This document shows, one piece after another, positions 25,053 to 33,180 of a stretch of DNA of 64,000 bases. Location: NCBI GenBank assembly GCA_964369965.1, contig CAYJGF010000013.1, forward strand, positions 9,723-73,722. Direction: 5' to 3'. The notes under the pieces were generated by a model. The model was not told where the DNA came from. It worked only from the letters and a program-made list of their open reading frames with translations, and made no database searches. The position numbers and the translations under genes were made by a program. Positions within the stretch are counted from its first letter, which is position 1, and the number at the start of each line of letters is the position of its first letter. The stretch comes from CAYJBH01 sp964369965. GTDB lineage: Bacteria; Bacillota; Clostridia; Oscillospirales; Ruminococcaceae.

Positions 25053-25709
25053 ATGTTTTTACAGATATTTACATATGTTATGCAAAATCTATTATACTTT
25101 TTTTTACATTTTGAATCGGGAAGTTTCCCAAAGCCACTTAGTGCAAAAGAGGAGCGCGAAACCCTTGAGCAGTGGGCAAACGGCTCTACCGATGCGCGTG
25201 ATAATCTAATAAGCCATAACCTGCGCCTTGTCGCGCACATTGCTAAAAAATACCACAATTCATCACAAGAGCTGGACGACTATGTATCGATAGGCACGAT
25301 TGGTCTGATAAAAGCGGTCAATACCTTTAAACTGGAAAAGGGAAGATTTTCCAGTTATGCGGCGCGGTGCATAGAAAACGAGCTTTTAATGAACCTGCGA
25401 TCCGCTAAAAAAACGCAGAATACCGTCTATCTTAGCGATATAATTGACAGCGATAAGGACGGGGCGAGCCTTACAAGAGAGGACTCGGTGGCGGACGATA
25501 TCGAGATAAGCGAGATTGCGGAGCACAACGAGGAGGTGGAAAAACTCTACCGCACCATCTCGCAAAAATTAGAGCCGAGGGAGCGGCAGATAATCCGCCT
25601 GCGCTACGGCCTGGGCGGCTGCAAACCCATGTCACAACAACAGGTCTGCGAAATTCTCGGGATATCACGCTCCTACGCTCCTGTCAATATAGGACAAACA
25701 TTTTTTTGA
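25053..25709 (+). CDS. sigK: Pro-sigma-K, 5' part, interrupted by a skin-like element
   Basis: Encodes the N-terminal 208 residues of mother-cell sporulation sigma factor K. A hydrophobic pro-sequence (MFLQIFTYVMQNLLYFFL) is followed by FPKPLSAKEE, region 2 (NLRLVAHIAKKY, YVSIGTIGLIKAVNTF, SSYAARCIENE) and region 4 (LEPRERQIIRLRYGLGG). Homology stops after LGISRSY (Tyr208, codon 25674-25676), where SigK normally continues VSRIEKKA, the recognition helix. Instead 10 unrelated residues and a TGA follow. Without region 4.2 the protein cannot read -35 elements, so it should be inactive until the element is excised. The ATG at 25053 has AAAGGA 6 nt upstream; the earlier ATGs lack a site. Confidence 0.88.
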   Translation: MFLQIFTYVMQNLLYFFLHFESGSFPKPLSAKEERETLEQWANGSTDARDNLISHNLRLVAHIAKKYHNSSQELDDYVSIGTIGLIKAVNTFKLEKGRFSSYAARCIENELLMNLRSAKKTQNTVYLSDIIDSDKDGASLTREDSVADDIEISEIAEHNEEVEKLYRTISQKLEPRERQIIRLRYGLGGCKPMSQQQVCEILGISRSYAPVNIGQTFF

Positions 25710-25710
25710 A
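25661..25710. other. Putative left attachment junction of the sigK-intervening element
   Basis: SigK homology ends at codon TAC 25674-25676. The junction is marked by a near-perfect tandem repeat, CGCTCCTA (25668-25675) and CGCTCCTG (25676-25683). To its right the base composition drops and the first recombinase stop lies at 25715. Crossover should fall inside this stretch, as expected for a large serine recombinase attL site. The right partner was not found in the window, so the core bases are not defined. Confidence 0.55.
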
Positions 25711-25714
25711 AATC

Positions 25715-27253
25715 TTATTTTATGTTCGCAAATTTCCAGCTAATTTTTACTCGTCCGTCCGACTTAACTACAATCTCATCAATAAATGTCTCGGCTATTT
25801 CTCTTGTAATTTCTCCAAAAGGCATGTATCTTTTTATAACCTCTACACATTTTTCATCTTCCGAGGTTTTAATCCGCATTGTTTGTAATTCTTCTGTAAC
25901 GATATCTTGTTTAGTGATAATCTTTTCTGCTGACTTTTCAAAGTCGGCTTTTTTCTTTAGATAAGTTTCTTTATCTGTTTTCCCATCTTTATAACTCTCA
26001 TACAGAGCGAATTTAGCGACCTGAATTTTAGCAAGCTGTGTTTGTGCCGCTTTTAATTCGTTGTTTAGTTTTAACAGATTGTTATTGTCATCTTCTTTGC
26101 TCTGATTTTCAAAGTCACAGATTGAAGCGCTGAGTTTACCTAAATAATTTGCAATTATTTCTTCTAAATCGCTCTCGACAAGACTATCTCGGTAGCAAGA
26201 ATATCCGGTGGCAAGATCAGGTGTTTTGCATAGATATGTCACCTTACCGTTTCTCTTGACAGGTGAAAGCACATGATTGCAAGAACCGCATCGGATTTTT
26301 CCTTGCAATGGTCGTAGCTCTGCACTGCGAGTATAGTTTCTTTTGCCAAACAATGTCCCCGTTTCTTCAAACAGTTCCCTCGTTATGATTGCTTCATGCG
26401 TATTCTCAACAATAATCCATTCCTCTTGCGGAACAGGTCTGTCAACTCCACTGCCAACTTTGGTCGGCTTGACTTTACCATAAACTGCATCGCCCACATA
26501 TCGCCTGTCTTTTAAGATAGCCGATATAGCAGAGGTTTTCCAAATACACTTTTCTTCCACATGATAGCAAGGTAAATTATCATTTCGAGCCTTACGAAGC
26601 ATGAGCGGTGATGGCACATCTTCAGCATTTAACATCCTTGCGATATGGGCTTTTGGTGTCCCTGCAAGAGCTAAATCAAAAATTCTTCTTACAATAACTG
26701 CCGCTTCCTCATCTATTACAAGTTGTTGCTCTTTTGTCTTTTTATAACCGTAAGGAGCATATGCGGTGATGAATTTGCCTTGCTTTGCTTTTGCCTGCCG
26801 TACACTTATTATCTTTTGTGACAAATCCTTACTATACAGATCATAAATCAAATTTTGAAATCCGAGTCCCATAAAGTCAAAATTTCTATCGTTTGTGGCA
26901 CTGTCATATCTGTCGTTGATAGATATAAAGCGCACACCTAAAAATGGAAATATCTGCTCTAAGTAATGCCCGACTTCTAAGTAGTTGCGACCGAACCGTG
27001 ATATATCTTTGACTATGACTATCGTAACTTCGCCGGAGCGCACCGACTCAAATAATTCCATTACACCGGGGCGATTAAAATTTGTTCCGCTATACCCATC
27101 GTCGGACATTTCAACCTGTGCATAAGAGGACAGTATGGCGTCACTTTTTATATAATTATTAATAAAATCTCGTTGTCCGGTGATGCTTTCACTCTCGCCC
27201 GTTTTTCCATCCTCGTCGGAAATTCTAAGATAAATAGCAATCGTATCAGACAC
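25715..27253 (-). CDS. Large serine recombinase 1 (SpoIVCA-like position)
   Basis: About 512 residues. An N-terminal resolvase domain starts with IAIYLRISDEDG, where the Ser is the nucleophile, followed by the VIVKDISRFGRNYLEVG active-site helix. A recombinase domain (about 160-270) follows, then a zinc ribbon (CGSCNHVLSP with a later Cys pair) and a C-terminal coiled coil. The GTG at 27253 is preferred because GGGAGG lies 8 nt upstream. Its 3' end sits about 38 bp from the sigK junction, exactly where SpoIVCA sits in skin elements, so it is the best candidate for the excisionase. Confidence 0.9.
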   Translation of the reverse strand: MSDTIAIYLRISDEDGKTGESESITGQRDFINNYIKSDAILSSYAQVEMSDDGYSGTNFNRPGVMELFESVRSGEVTIVIVKDISRFGRNYLEVGHYLEQIFPFLGVRFISINDRYDSATNDRNFDFMGLGFQNLIYDLYSKDLSQKIISVRQAKAKQGKFITAYAPYGYKKTKEQQLVIDEEAAVIVRRIFDLALAGTPKAHIARMLNAEDVPSPLMLRKARNDNLPCYHVEEKCIWKTSAISAILKDRRYVGDAVYGKVKPTKVGSGVDRPVPQEEWIIVENTHEAIITRELFEETGTLFGKRNYTRSAELRPLQGKIRCGSCNHVLSPVKRNGKVTYLCKTPDLATGYSCYRDSLVESDLEEIIANYLGKLSASICDFENQSKEDDNNNLLKLNNELKAAQTQLAKIQVAKFALYESYKDGKTDKETYLKKKADFEKSAEKIITKQDIVTEELQTMRIKTSEDEKCVEVIKRYMPFGEITREIAETFIDEIVVKSDGRVKISWKFANIK

Positions 27254-27327
27254 AGCTTTCACCTCCCATCGAAAGATTTTTTGCAAGATTTATAGCAACT
27301 GAAACTTTATTTGTCAGCAAATCACAC

Positions 27328-27360
27328 GCATAAAAAACCATATATTAAAGCTTTTTATGC
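27328..27360 (-). other. AT-rich stem-loop between recombinase genes 2 and 1
   Basis: GCATAAAAA (27328-27336) pairs with TTTTTATGC (27352-27360), a 9-bp stem with a 15-nt loop. It lies in the 128-bp gap after recombinase 2 and may reduce read-through into recombinase 1, giving it separate control. Weak as a terminator. Confidence 0.35.
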
Positions 27361-27381
27361 TATTCTTTGGACAAATATAAG

Positions 27382-29019
27382 TTAAGTTGCTATCGCATTT
27401 TCATATTCACTGCGATAGTTAAAATGAATTTGAAAAGTCCCATCTGTTACAACAATCTTTTTGATAAGCCTGTGACATATCTCGTCGGTAAGATTATCTA
27501 TATCGCAGAATTTTAGATGTTCACGAATAAAATTTAGGCTCTTTGTTGGTTCTTCTTTAATGACATCTATCCGCTGTTTTGTGCCGGTTATCTCATTCAT
27601 CATGTTTTCTAACCGCTGAGTATATTCGTTTTTTGCAAAAATGTATCCGCTTTCAGATAAAAGCCCTGATTTATAATCTTCATACAGTGTGTTTTTTTGA
27701 TTAACGGCTTTAGTATACTCCAAAGTTTGCGATTTGAATTTTGCATTTAAGTCTTTCAATTCTTTTGTGTGTCTTTTTGAATTTATGTAATCACTTATAA
27801 TCTCCTCGATTTCTGCAAATACTTCAACTTGAACCCGCAGCATATTGACCACCACCTCTTTTACGGTATCTTCACAAACGGATTTTTCTTTGCAACCTCC
27901 GTTTTTCACATACTTTATCCCACAATAAAAGGAATGTCTGATAAGTTCTCCCGTTTTTTTATAATAACCGGAATTTCTTTGAAACTTGTTGCCGCATGAA
28001 CCACATTCTATAAGCCCTGCAAAAATGTTTTTCGTGCGTTGTCGGTGATGGTGTTTGATCTTTTTAGGCTGTGCGAGCATAGTTTGCACCTTGAAAAAAT
28101 CATCATCACTTATAATTCTTTCATGCGTACAGGGGATAATATTCCAGTCACTTTCGGGCAGCATTTTTTCATTTTTACCTGCACAAAGTTGATTTTCACC
28201 CTTTCGCTCGACTGTTTTTCCGAGATAATAATAATTTCTGAGCACTCCTATAACACTTGAGCCGTGCCATAGCGATGTTTCTTCCCCATCGGAAAAGCCT
28301 TCTAAAAAGCGGAGTTTCATCTGGGATGGGATGCCCTCATCATTTAATTTTCTGGCGATAGCGGTTGCTCCTAAGCCGTATATTTTCATCGCAAATATTC
28401 TTTGTATTATAACGGCGCGAGATTCGTGAATTTTAAGTTTATAACGATCATTTTCACAGCGTTTATAGCCATAAGGCGGTATTTTACCCATGAATTTGCC
28501 CGATTTCTTTTTAATATCAATGGCAGTGCATACCTTTTTTGAAATATCCTTGGCGTAATTATCGTTTATGATTGATTTTAGCGACATCAACAAATCTTCA
28601 TTACTGTTTATACCAAGACTGTCAATTCCCTCTGATATCGAGATAAAACGAATACCAAGATAAGGGAATATACGCTCTATGTAATTTCCACTCTCTAAGT
28701 AGTTGCGACCAAATCGTGATAGGTCTTTTACCACGATACAGTTTATCTCATTCTTTCTCACTTTTTGCATCATGCGTGTAAAAGCAGGGCGCTCAAAATT
28801 TGTACCGGTTTGTCCGTTGTCTACAAATTTATCAGCTAAATTCAGTTCGGGATGCTTATTTACAAAATCCAACAATATATTAAGCTGATTTTCAATAGAA
28901 AGTCCGTCTATACCGTTATCCTCTTTTGACAATCTTGCGTAAACAGCCGTATTGTATCCCACTTTAATCGTTTCGGAAAGATTAACTCGGTCGTTTTCTT
29001 TTCTGCTTTTTCGTGCCAT
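27382..29019 (-). CDS. Large serine recombinase 2
   Basis: About 545 residues. The resolvase domain has TAVYARLSKEDNG with the nucleophilic Ser and CIVVKDLSRFGRNYLESG. The recombinase domain contains PPYGYKR; the zinc ribbon starts CGSCGNKFQRN; a long C-terminal coiled coil rich in Lys and Glu follows. The ATG at 29019 is the start: AGGGG lies 7 nt upstream, and it follows the stop of recombinase 3 by one base, so the two are translationally coupled. It shares only family-level similarity with its neighbours, so this is not a recent tandem duplication. Confidence 0.9.
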   Translation of the reverse strand: MARKSRKENDRVNLSETIKVGYNTAVYARLSKEDNGIDGLSIENQLNILLDFVNKHPELNLADKFVDNGQTGTNFERPAFTRMMQKVRKNEINCIVVKDLSRFGRNYLESGNYIERIFPYLGIRFISISEGIDSLGINSNEDLLMSLKSIINDNYAKDISKKVCTAIDIKKKSGKFMGKIPPYGYKRCENDRYKLKIHESRAVIIQRIFAMKIYGLGATAIARKLNDEGIPSQMKLRFLEGFSDGEETSLWHGSSVIGVLRNYYYLGKTVERKGENQLCAGKNEKMLPESDWNIIPCTHERIISDDDFFKVQTMLAQPKKIKHHHRQRTKNIFAGLIECGSCGNKFQRNSGYYKKTGELIRHSFYCGIKYVKNGGCKEKSVCEDTVKEVVVNMLRVQVEVFAEIEEIISDYINSKRHTKELKDLNAKFKSQTLEYTKAVNQKNTLYEDYKSGLLSESGYIFAKNEYTQRLENMMNEITGTKQRIDVIKEEPTKSLNFIREHLKFCDIDNLTDEICHRLIKKIVVTDGTFQIHFNYRSEYENAIAT

Positions 29020-29020
29020 T

Positions 29021-30709
29021 TTACATCCCCTCCACAGTGTCGATAAAATCATTTATCTTAGCATTTGTTATAACATCATCGCCTGTACTCAAAGCTGTTT
29101 TAAGCAGCTTTAGAGCATTGTCAAATTCATTCTTTGTCTTAAAGACAATCTTTATTCTTTTGCCCTCAAACACTGAAATTTTATCGATTGTAAGAACAAG
29201 TGTTGTTCGAGTTAGCTCGCTTATATTACGATATTCTTTAAATTTATCAATCCACACATTATATGTATGCCTGTCTACAACAAGTTTTCGGATTTCATTT
29301 TCCAAAAATGCAATACTTTCCTCTGTTTGACTGCATAATATTTCGTAGGCGTTTTTCATTTCAAGATACTCATCCCTACTTAATATTTCATCCTTGTAGT
29401 CCTCGTAAACAGAAATTCGTAATTGATTGTATCGCAGCAGTTCTGCTTTTTTATTTATAAGGTGTTTATCGCGTTTTTGAATATCGCTTTGTTTTAATGG
29501 GAGATTTTTAATTTCATCAAGTAACTCTGCAAGAACACATAGAATATCAATATATTTTTTAATAAACCCGGTGACAAGTTCTTTAACTACATTTTCGGAA
29601 ATAAGGTGGCTGCTGCAAATTGATTTATCCTTCTTATTTTTCGAGCAAATTAAATAACCGTATGATTTTCCTCCCCGTTTAATTGTTTTGCGTATCATAC
29701 TGCTCCCACAATCCCCACACTCCGCAAAACCGGAAAACATGTACAAAGCATTTTTATTCGGAGCTGTTCTTGTATCTTTTTTCATTATGCTTTGCACTAT
29801 TTCAAAATCTTCCTTTGGAATAATAGCCTCGTGTGTATTTTCCACACGAATCCATTCATCTTTAGGAACTTTAATGCGGTTTTTGATTTTGTAATTATAT
29901 GTGGTTTCCTTTCCGCTCAACATTACACCCGTATAGACCTCATTTTCTAAAATGCGACCAACTGCAACATGGGACCATGTTGGATGAGCGTTCAACTTAA
30001 AAGGTGTGCTAAAATTAGCAGATGATAATTCTTTATGCGCAAGTGGTGAGGGGATGCCGGCGTCGTTGAGATAGTTTGCTATACTATGATTGTTTTGTCC
30101 GCTAATCCTAAGTGCAAATATAGTCCTTACTGTATCAGCCGCAACTTCATCAATAATAAGTTTGCCTTTGTGTTCGTCCGAGCGATAATAACCATAAACG
30201 GGAAAAGCACCGACAAAATCGCCTCGCTTTTTTCGCACTTCAAGCCCGGTTCTCGTTTTAACGGAAATATCTCTTGCGTAAGCGTCGTTCATAAGATTTT
30301 TAAAAGGCAGAATAATACTGTCTGTTCCGCTTTTATTTTTTACGGTATCAACACCATCATTTACAGCAATAAATCTCACACCGAGAAAAGGGAATATTTC
30401 TTCAATATATCGCCCTGTCTCTATATAATTTCGACCAAAACGAGATAAATCTTTTACGATAATGCAGTCCACTGTGCCTGTTTTGACTTCCTCTAACAAT
30501 TCGTTAAGCGCAGGGCGATCAAATGTAACACCGCTAAATCCGTCATCAACTTTTTCACACACTAATTTTATATCGTCCTTGTCCTTTAAAAAGTCGTGCA
30601 ACATGTCCCTTTGATTGGTTACACTGTTGCTCTCCAATTTATCGCCATCTTCCTTAGATAAGCGGATATAGATTGCCGCCTTGTATAGCTTATTTTTATC
30701 TATATGCAT
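29021..30709 (-). CDS. Large serine recombinase 3
   Basis: A 562-residue protein. The resolvase domain has AAIYIRLSKEDGDK and CIIVKDLSRFGRNYIETG; the recombinase domain follows with FPVYGYYRSDEHKG; the zinc ribbon starts CGDCGSSMIRK with a later Cys pair; the C-terminal half is coiled coil. It is the first gene of the three-recombinase operon, with AGGAGG 7 nt upstream of the ATG. Three consecutive full-length recombinases, all with intact catalytic motifs, suggest combined or alternative use rather than decay. Confidence 0.9.
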   Translation of the reverse strand: MHIDKNKLYKAAIYIRLSKEDGDKLESNSVTNQRDMLHDFLKDKDDIKLVCEKVDDGFSGVTFDRPALNELLEEVKTGTVDCIIVKDLSRFGRNYIETGRYIEEIFPFLGVRFIAVNDGVDTVKNKSGTDSIILPFKNLMNDAYARDISVKTRTGLEVRKKRGDFVGAFPVYGYYRSDEHKGKLIIDEVAADTVRTIFALRISGQNNHSIANYLNDAGIPSPLAHKELSSANFSTPFKLNAHPTWSHVAVGRILENEVYTGVMLSGKETTYNYKIKNRIKVPKDEWIRVENTHEAIIPKEDFEIVQSIMKKDTRTAPNKNALYMFSGFAECGDCGSSMIRKTIKRGGKSYGYLICSKNKKDKSICSSHLISENVVKELVTGFIKKYIDILCVLAELLDEIKNLPLKQSDIQKRDKHLINKKAELLRYNQLRISVYEDYKDEILSRDEYLEMKNAYEILCSQTEESIAFLENEIRKLVVDRHTYNVWIDKFKEYRNISELTRTTLVLTIDKISVFEGKRIKIVFKTKNEFDNALKLLKTALSTGDDVITNAKINDFIDTVEGM

Positions 30710-30719
30710 AATAAATCCT

Positions 30720-30751
30720 CCTAATCTGATTTACAATACAATTCAGTTAGG
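30720..30751 (-). promoter_or_regulatory. Imperfect palindrome over the recombinase-operon ribosome binding site
   Basis: CCTAATCTGATT (30720-30731) and AATTCAGTTAGG (30740-30751) form an inverted repeat with a one-base bulge. On the minus-strand transcript the second arm includes the start of the TTAGGAGG binding site of recombinase 3. It could be an operator or an RNA hairpin that limits recombinase translation. Confidence 0.35.
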
Positions 30752-30846
30752 ACGATTTCTATAATTAGTCTATTAAATTTTAACCCACAACCAGTATAGC
30801 ATGATGTTTTCATTGCGTCCAGACTATATACTCAAACCACTTAAAA

Positions 30847-31065
30847 TCAAACCATTCTAAAATGTTGTTTAAGCCTATCGGATAATGTGTATTCTTCATC
30901 AGCGAAAACACATTCAACTATTATATCGCCGTAGCGACAGAGATAGGGATTTTTAATTTTACGAATAAAGTCAAAAATCCGCTCCTCTTTTGAAAGTTCG
31001 GTATTCACCGAAATATCTCGTATATCAACTAAAGTATCAATATCTACTTGCATTGCATCTGTCAT
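30847..31065 (-). CDS. Small DUF6870-like element protein
   Basis: A 72-residue protein: an acidic N-terminus (VDIDTLVDIRDISVN), then LSKEERIFDFIRKIKNPY and VECVFADEEYTLSDRLKQH. Proteins of this type commonly sit next to recombinases in Firmicutes mobile elements; their function is unknown. The ATG at 31065 is the start because GGAGGAG lies 5 nt upstream; the upstream in-frame extension to 31140 has no binding site. It is upstream of, and collinear with, the recombinase operon. Confidence 0.65.
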   Translation of the reverse strand: MTDAMQVDIDTLVDIRDISVNTELSKEERIFDFIRKIKNPYLCRYGDIIVECVFADEEYTLSDRLKQHFRMV

Positions 31066-31168
31066 GGCCACTCCTCCACCGTGTTTCATATTAATGTATA
31101 TGGTATAACTGCCTTGTCCTATGCCATTATTATTCAACAATTAATACCACAACAATGAGGACTTACAG

Positions 31169-31324
31169 TTAAGGTTGTGTTTGCATATACGCAATAAGTC
31201 TTTTCCGCAAGTCCCCACTATCTGGTATTAGGGAATTTGCTATGTATCGTATTTTAAAGCAGCGGGACTGCCTTGTGACTACACCCCGATATGGAATATG
31301 TGATCTGCTTGCGACTACAAGCAC
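31169..31324 (-). CDS. Possible 51-residue basic peptide of the element
   Basis: GTG start at 31324 with TAGGAG 6 nt upstream. The product is rich in Arg and Lys (HIPYRGVVTRQSRCFKIRY in its first half) and resembles nothing I recognise. It contains two copies of a 12-base repeat (31272-31283 and 31308-31319, one mismatch, 36 bp apart). An RNA hairpin upstream would cover its binding site. It could equally be a structured non-coding leader. Confidence 0.3.
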   Translation of the reverse strand: MLVVASRSHIPYRGVVTRQSRCFKIRYIANSLIPDSGDLRKRLIAYMQTQP

Positions 31325-31332
31325 CGTAATCT

Positions 31333-31369
31333 CCTAATTGTTACTTGCGTTGGATGGCTAACAATCAGG
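31333..31369 (-). promoter_or_regulatory. Stem-loop that can hide the ribosome binding site of the 51-codon ORF
   Basis: CCTAATTGTTA (31333-31343) and TAACAATCAGG (31359-31369) are inverted repeats with one mismatch, which becomes a G-U pair in the minus-strand RNA. The downstream arm runs into the TTAGGAG binding site before GTG 31324, suggesting translational control. A second small inverted repeat (TGCTTG/CAAGCA, 31306-31323) overlaps the start of the ORF. Confidence 0.35.
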
Positions 31370-31446
31370 AATTAAGGGTATTTTGCAATATAGACTTCGT
31401 ATTTAATAAGTTTATGTCCTCCCTGCTTTTTCAGCAAAGGGGCAAG

Positions 31447-31483
31447 AAAAAAACCTTACAAAGCTAAAAAAGCATTTGTAAGG
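31447..31483 (-). terminator. Rho-independent terminator after the XRE operon
   Basis: CCTTACAAA (31454-31462) pairs perfectly with TTTGTAAGG (31475-31483), extended by a GC pair with one bulged base. On the minus strand the stem is followed by seven T residues (complement of A 31447-31453). A clean intrinsic terminator ending the transcript that starts upstream of the XRE gene. Confidence 0.85.
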
Positions 31484-31538
31484 CTCCGACCGCAAAGCCC
31501 ATATATGACAGCTTTTGTGAGACATTTCTTTGGTTTTT

Positions 31539-31649
31539 TCAGAAGTGGTTTAACTGCCTCTTTTTGGAAAAGTAGTCAGGGTCATACTTTTCCAAAACCT
31601 TTCTTGTGTTTAACTCAAGATTTGCTTTCGTAAAGTATGTATTTACCAT
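31539..31649 (-). CDS. 36-residue peptide co-transcribed with the XRE regulator
   Basis: ATG at 31649 lies 3 bp after the XRE stop, with AAAGGAG (31656-31662) inside the end of the XRE gene as its binding site. It reads MVNTYFTKANLELNTRKVLE and continues with KYDPDYFSKKRQLNHF, ending before a strong terminator. It is either a genuine small protein or the surviving N-terminus of a larger partner gene such as those that often follow XRE regulators in mobile elements. Not recognised. Confidence 0.5.
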   Translation of the reverse strand: MVNTYFTKANLELNTRKVLEKYDPDYFSKKRQLNHF

Positions 31650-31652
31650 TAC

Positions 31653-32018
31653 TCACTCCTTTCGGACGATTTCATCTATGAATTTTTCCCACTTTTCATC
31701 GGTAATGTTATTTTTTTTGGCGGTACGCAGTGCCGTCCTTACCAGTTCATTTTCCATAATATATTGATGCAGATCGGCACTGACAGAATTTTGCGCCAAA
31801 GCTAACAGATCAAACATCTGCTCTGTCTCGTTATCATTCATCAACAACGTGTTTATTAATTTCTCGGTAAAATCCTCTGACACGGCGGCTTTTCGACCTT
31901 TCTCAATGTCGCACATATAAACAGCCGAAATACCTAAAGCTATCGCAAGTTGCCTCGCCGACAGCCCCCTTTCTTTTCTTTTTTCAATAATGAACTCTCC
32001 AAATGATGAGCATCGCAC
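31653..32018 (-). CDS. XRE-family transcriptional regulator
   Basis: About 121 residues with a Cro/CI-type helix-turn-helix at residues 10-62 (LSARQLAIALGISAVYMCDIE) and a helical C-terminal part. The GTG at 32018 has AAGGGG 8 nt upstream and is preferred over the longer frame to 32066. It heads a short operon with the 36-residue peptide, closed by a strong terminator. It likely controls the element, for example the recombinase genes to its left. Confidence 0.75.
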   Translation of the reverse strand: MRCSSFGEFIIEKRKERGLSARQLAIALGISAVYMCDIEKGRKAAVSEDFTEKLINTLLMNDNETEQMFDLLALAQNSVSADLHQYIMENELVRTALRTAKKNNITDEKWEKFIDEIVRKE

Positions 32019-32155
32019 CTGTATCACCCCTTCTACGACAATTTTGTTCGCTGTTCGGCGAATCACATATATATCATAACATAATATTTGTATGAAATCA
32101 AAGGGGAAATATGAAATTAATATTAGATGATATATTTAATTTTATATTCGTATAT

Positions 32156-33100
32156 TTAGTCAAGTAATATTCCCTTGCTATTCGGTATCTCTTCAAAAAA
32201 CATCTTGGTCAAGATGCCGTTTGCGTGATCGCCGAACTCCTTGCCGAACAGCTTTAAACCGCCCACATGATAGGCATCATCATGCACCCCGATACGGAAC
32301 TTTATTTTAGTTTCGCTTGTAATATTTAAGTCCTGTGTGGTGGTATTTGATATCTGCAGACCGTCCACAAAGGTGCCTTTTTCGTTCACCGTTATCATCT
32401 TCAGCCTGCCGTACTGACCGAGATAGGAGTACCACCAGTCGGGGTTGAGCATCCCCTTTCGATCGCCATATTCGCCGGGAGTTGTGATCATCCCTAGATC
32501 ATGACCATTTATTTCAAAATAGATATCGGACGGATAGTGCTCCGAAAAGCCCGGCGCTTCGGAGGAAATTTCCACCGAGATTTGAAGTTCGCTCATCTGC
32601 TCCGAAAGTTTGAGGTTGTTTGGAATCTCGTATTCTAAATAGCCACAACCCAGCCAAACAAGTCCGGCATTAAACCGCTCGGGGAAAGAAAAATAGCGCG
32701 GATCATCAAACGCCCCCAGTATGCCGTTCGGCGTGACGATGCCACAGGTGGGGCGGATTTTATAGTCGGTGTAATGCCCGACATCGATATCATAGGTGTA
32801 GATCCGCTCGCTTATCTCAATTTCTTCAAAAAAGTCTAAGAGCACCTTGTTGTATTTTAGAGTGCAGAATTTTTGTGATCCGCGGCTCGCCGCCACCGCG
32901 CGAACCTCAATCAGATCGGCAAGCTGCAACTTGCGAATGTGCGAAGTCATAGCACCGTTGGAAAGTCCAAGTTCTTTAGCGAGACTATTTAGGTTAGTCT
33001 CGCCTTTTTTTGTTAAAATTTCCAATATCCCGACTCGCACATCGGAATTCAGTGCCTCAAAAAGCGCATTGCCACTCTGCAATGATTTTATATGCAACAT
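32156..33100 (-). CDS. ArsR-like winged-helix regulator with a large C-terminal sensor domain
   Basis: About 314 residues from the ATG at 33100. Residues 1-80 form an ArsR-type winged helix (LNSDVRVGILEILTKKGETN, then LAKELGLSNGAMTSHIRKL). The remaining 230 residues are beta-rich with many Trp, Tyr and Gly, and I do not recognise the fold; they may bind a sugar. It is divergent from the GH51 arabinofuranosidase gene with clear promoters for both in a 186-bp gap, so it very likely controls that gene. It contains no metal-binding Cys pair typical of metal sensors. Confidence 0.75.
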   Translation of the reverse strand: MLHIKSLQSGNALFEALNSDVRVGILEILTKKGETNLNSLAKELGLSNGAMTSHIRKLQLADLIEVRAVAASRGSQKFCTLKYNKVLLDFFEEIEISERIYTYDIDVGHYTDYKIRPTCGIVTPNGILGAFDDPRYFSFPERFNAGLVWLGCGYLEYEIPNNLKLSEQMSELQISVEISSEAPGFSEHYPSDIYFEINGHDLGMITTPGEYGDRKGMLNPDWWYSYLGQYGRLKMITVNEKGTFVDGLQISNTTTQDLNITSETKIKFRIGVHDDAYHVGGLKLFGKEFGDHANGILTKMFFEEIPNSKGILLD

Positions 33101-33131
33101 AATTTTCTCTGTTTTTATTTTCTTTACAATT

Positions 33132-33160
33132 ATTATACTATTTTTATCATAATAAGACAA
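33132..33160 (-). promoter_or_regulatory. Sigma-A promoter of the ArsR-like regulator
   Basis: On the minus strand TTGTCT (33160-33155) and TATAAT (33137-33132) are exactly 17 bp apart, 31 bp upstream of the ATG at 33100. Confidence 0.65.
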
Positions 33161-33180
33161 TATAAATGTCGCAAAAAGTA

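Larger units (their letters stand above)
25677..32155. mobile_element. Skin-like sigK-intervening element, recombinase-bearing left part (right end not identified)
   Basis: An AT-rich segment starting at the sigK junction. It carries three large serine recombinases, a small DUF6870-like protein, two small peptide genes and an XRE regulator, all on the strand opposite to sigK. In Bacillus and Clostridioides the skin recombinase SpoIVCA is likewise encoded inside the element, next to and opposite the sigK 5' part. The right coordinate marks only where the element-like genes stop; the sigK 3' part is not present there or later in the window, so the true end may lie beyond base 64000. Confidence 0.6.

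Noticed and set aside
32111..32167. 18-codon plus-strand ORF beginning MKLILDDIFNFIF with a good AAAGGGGAAAT site
   Set aside because: Very short, runs into the antisense end of the ArsR-like regulator and matches no sigK 3' sequence; a chance or truncated frame is more likely.
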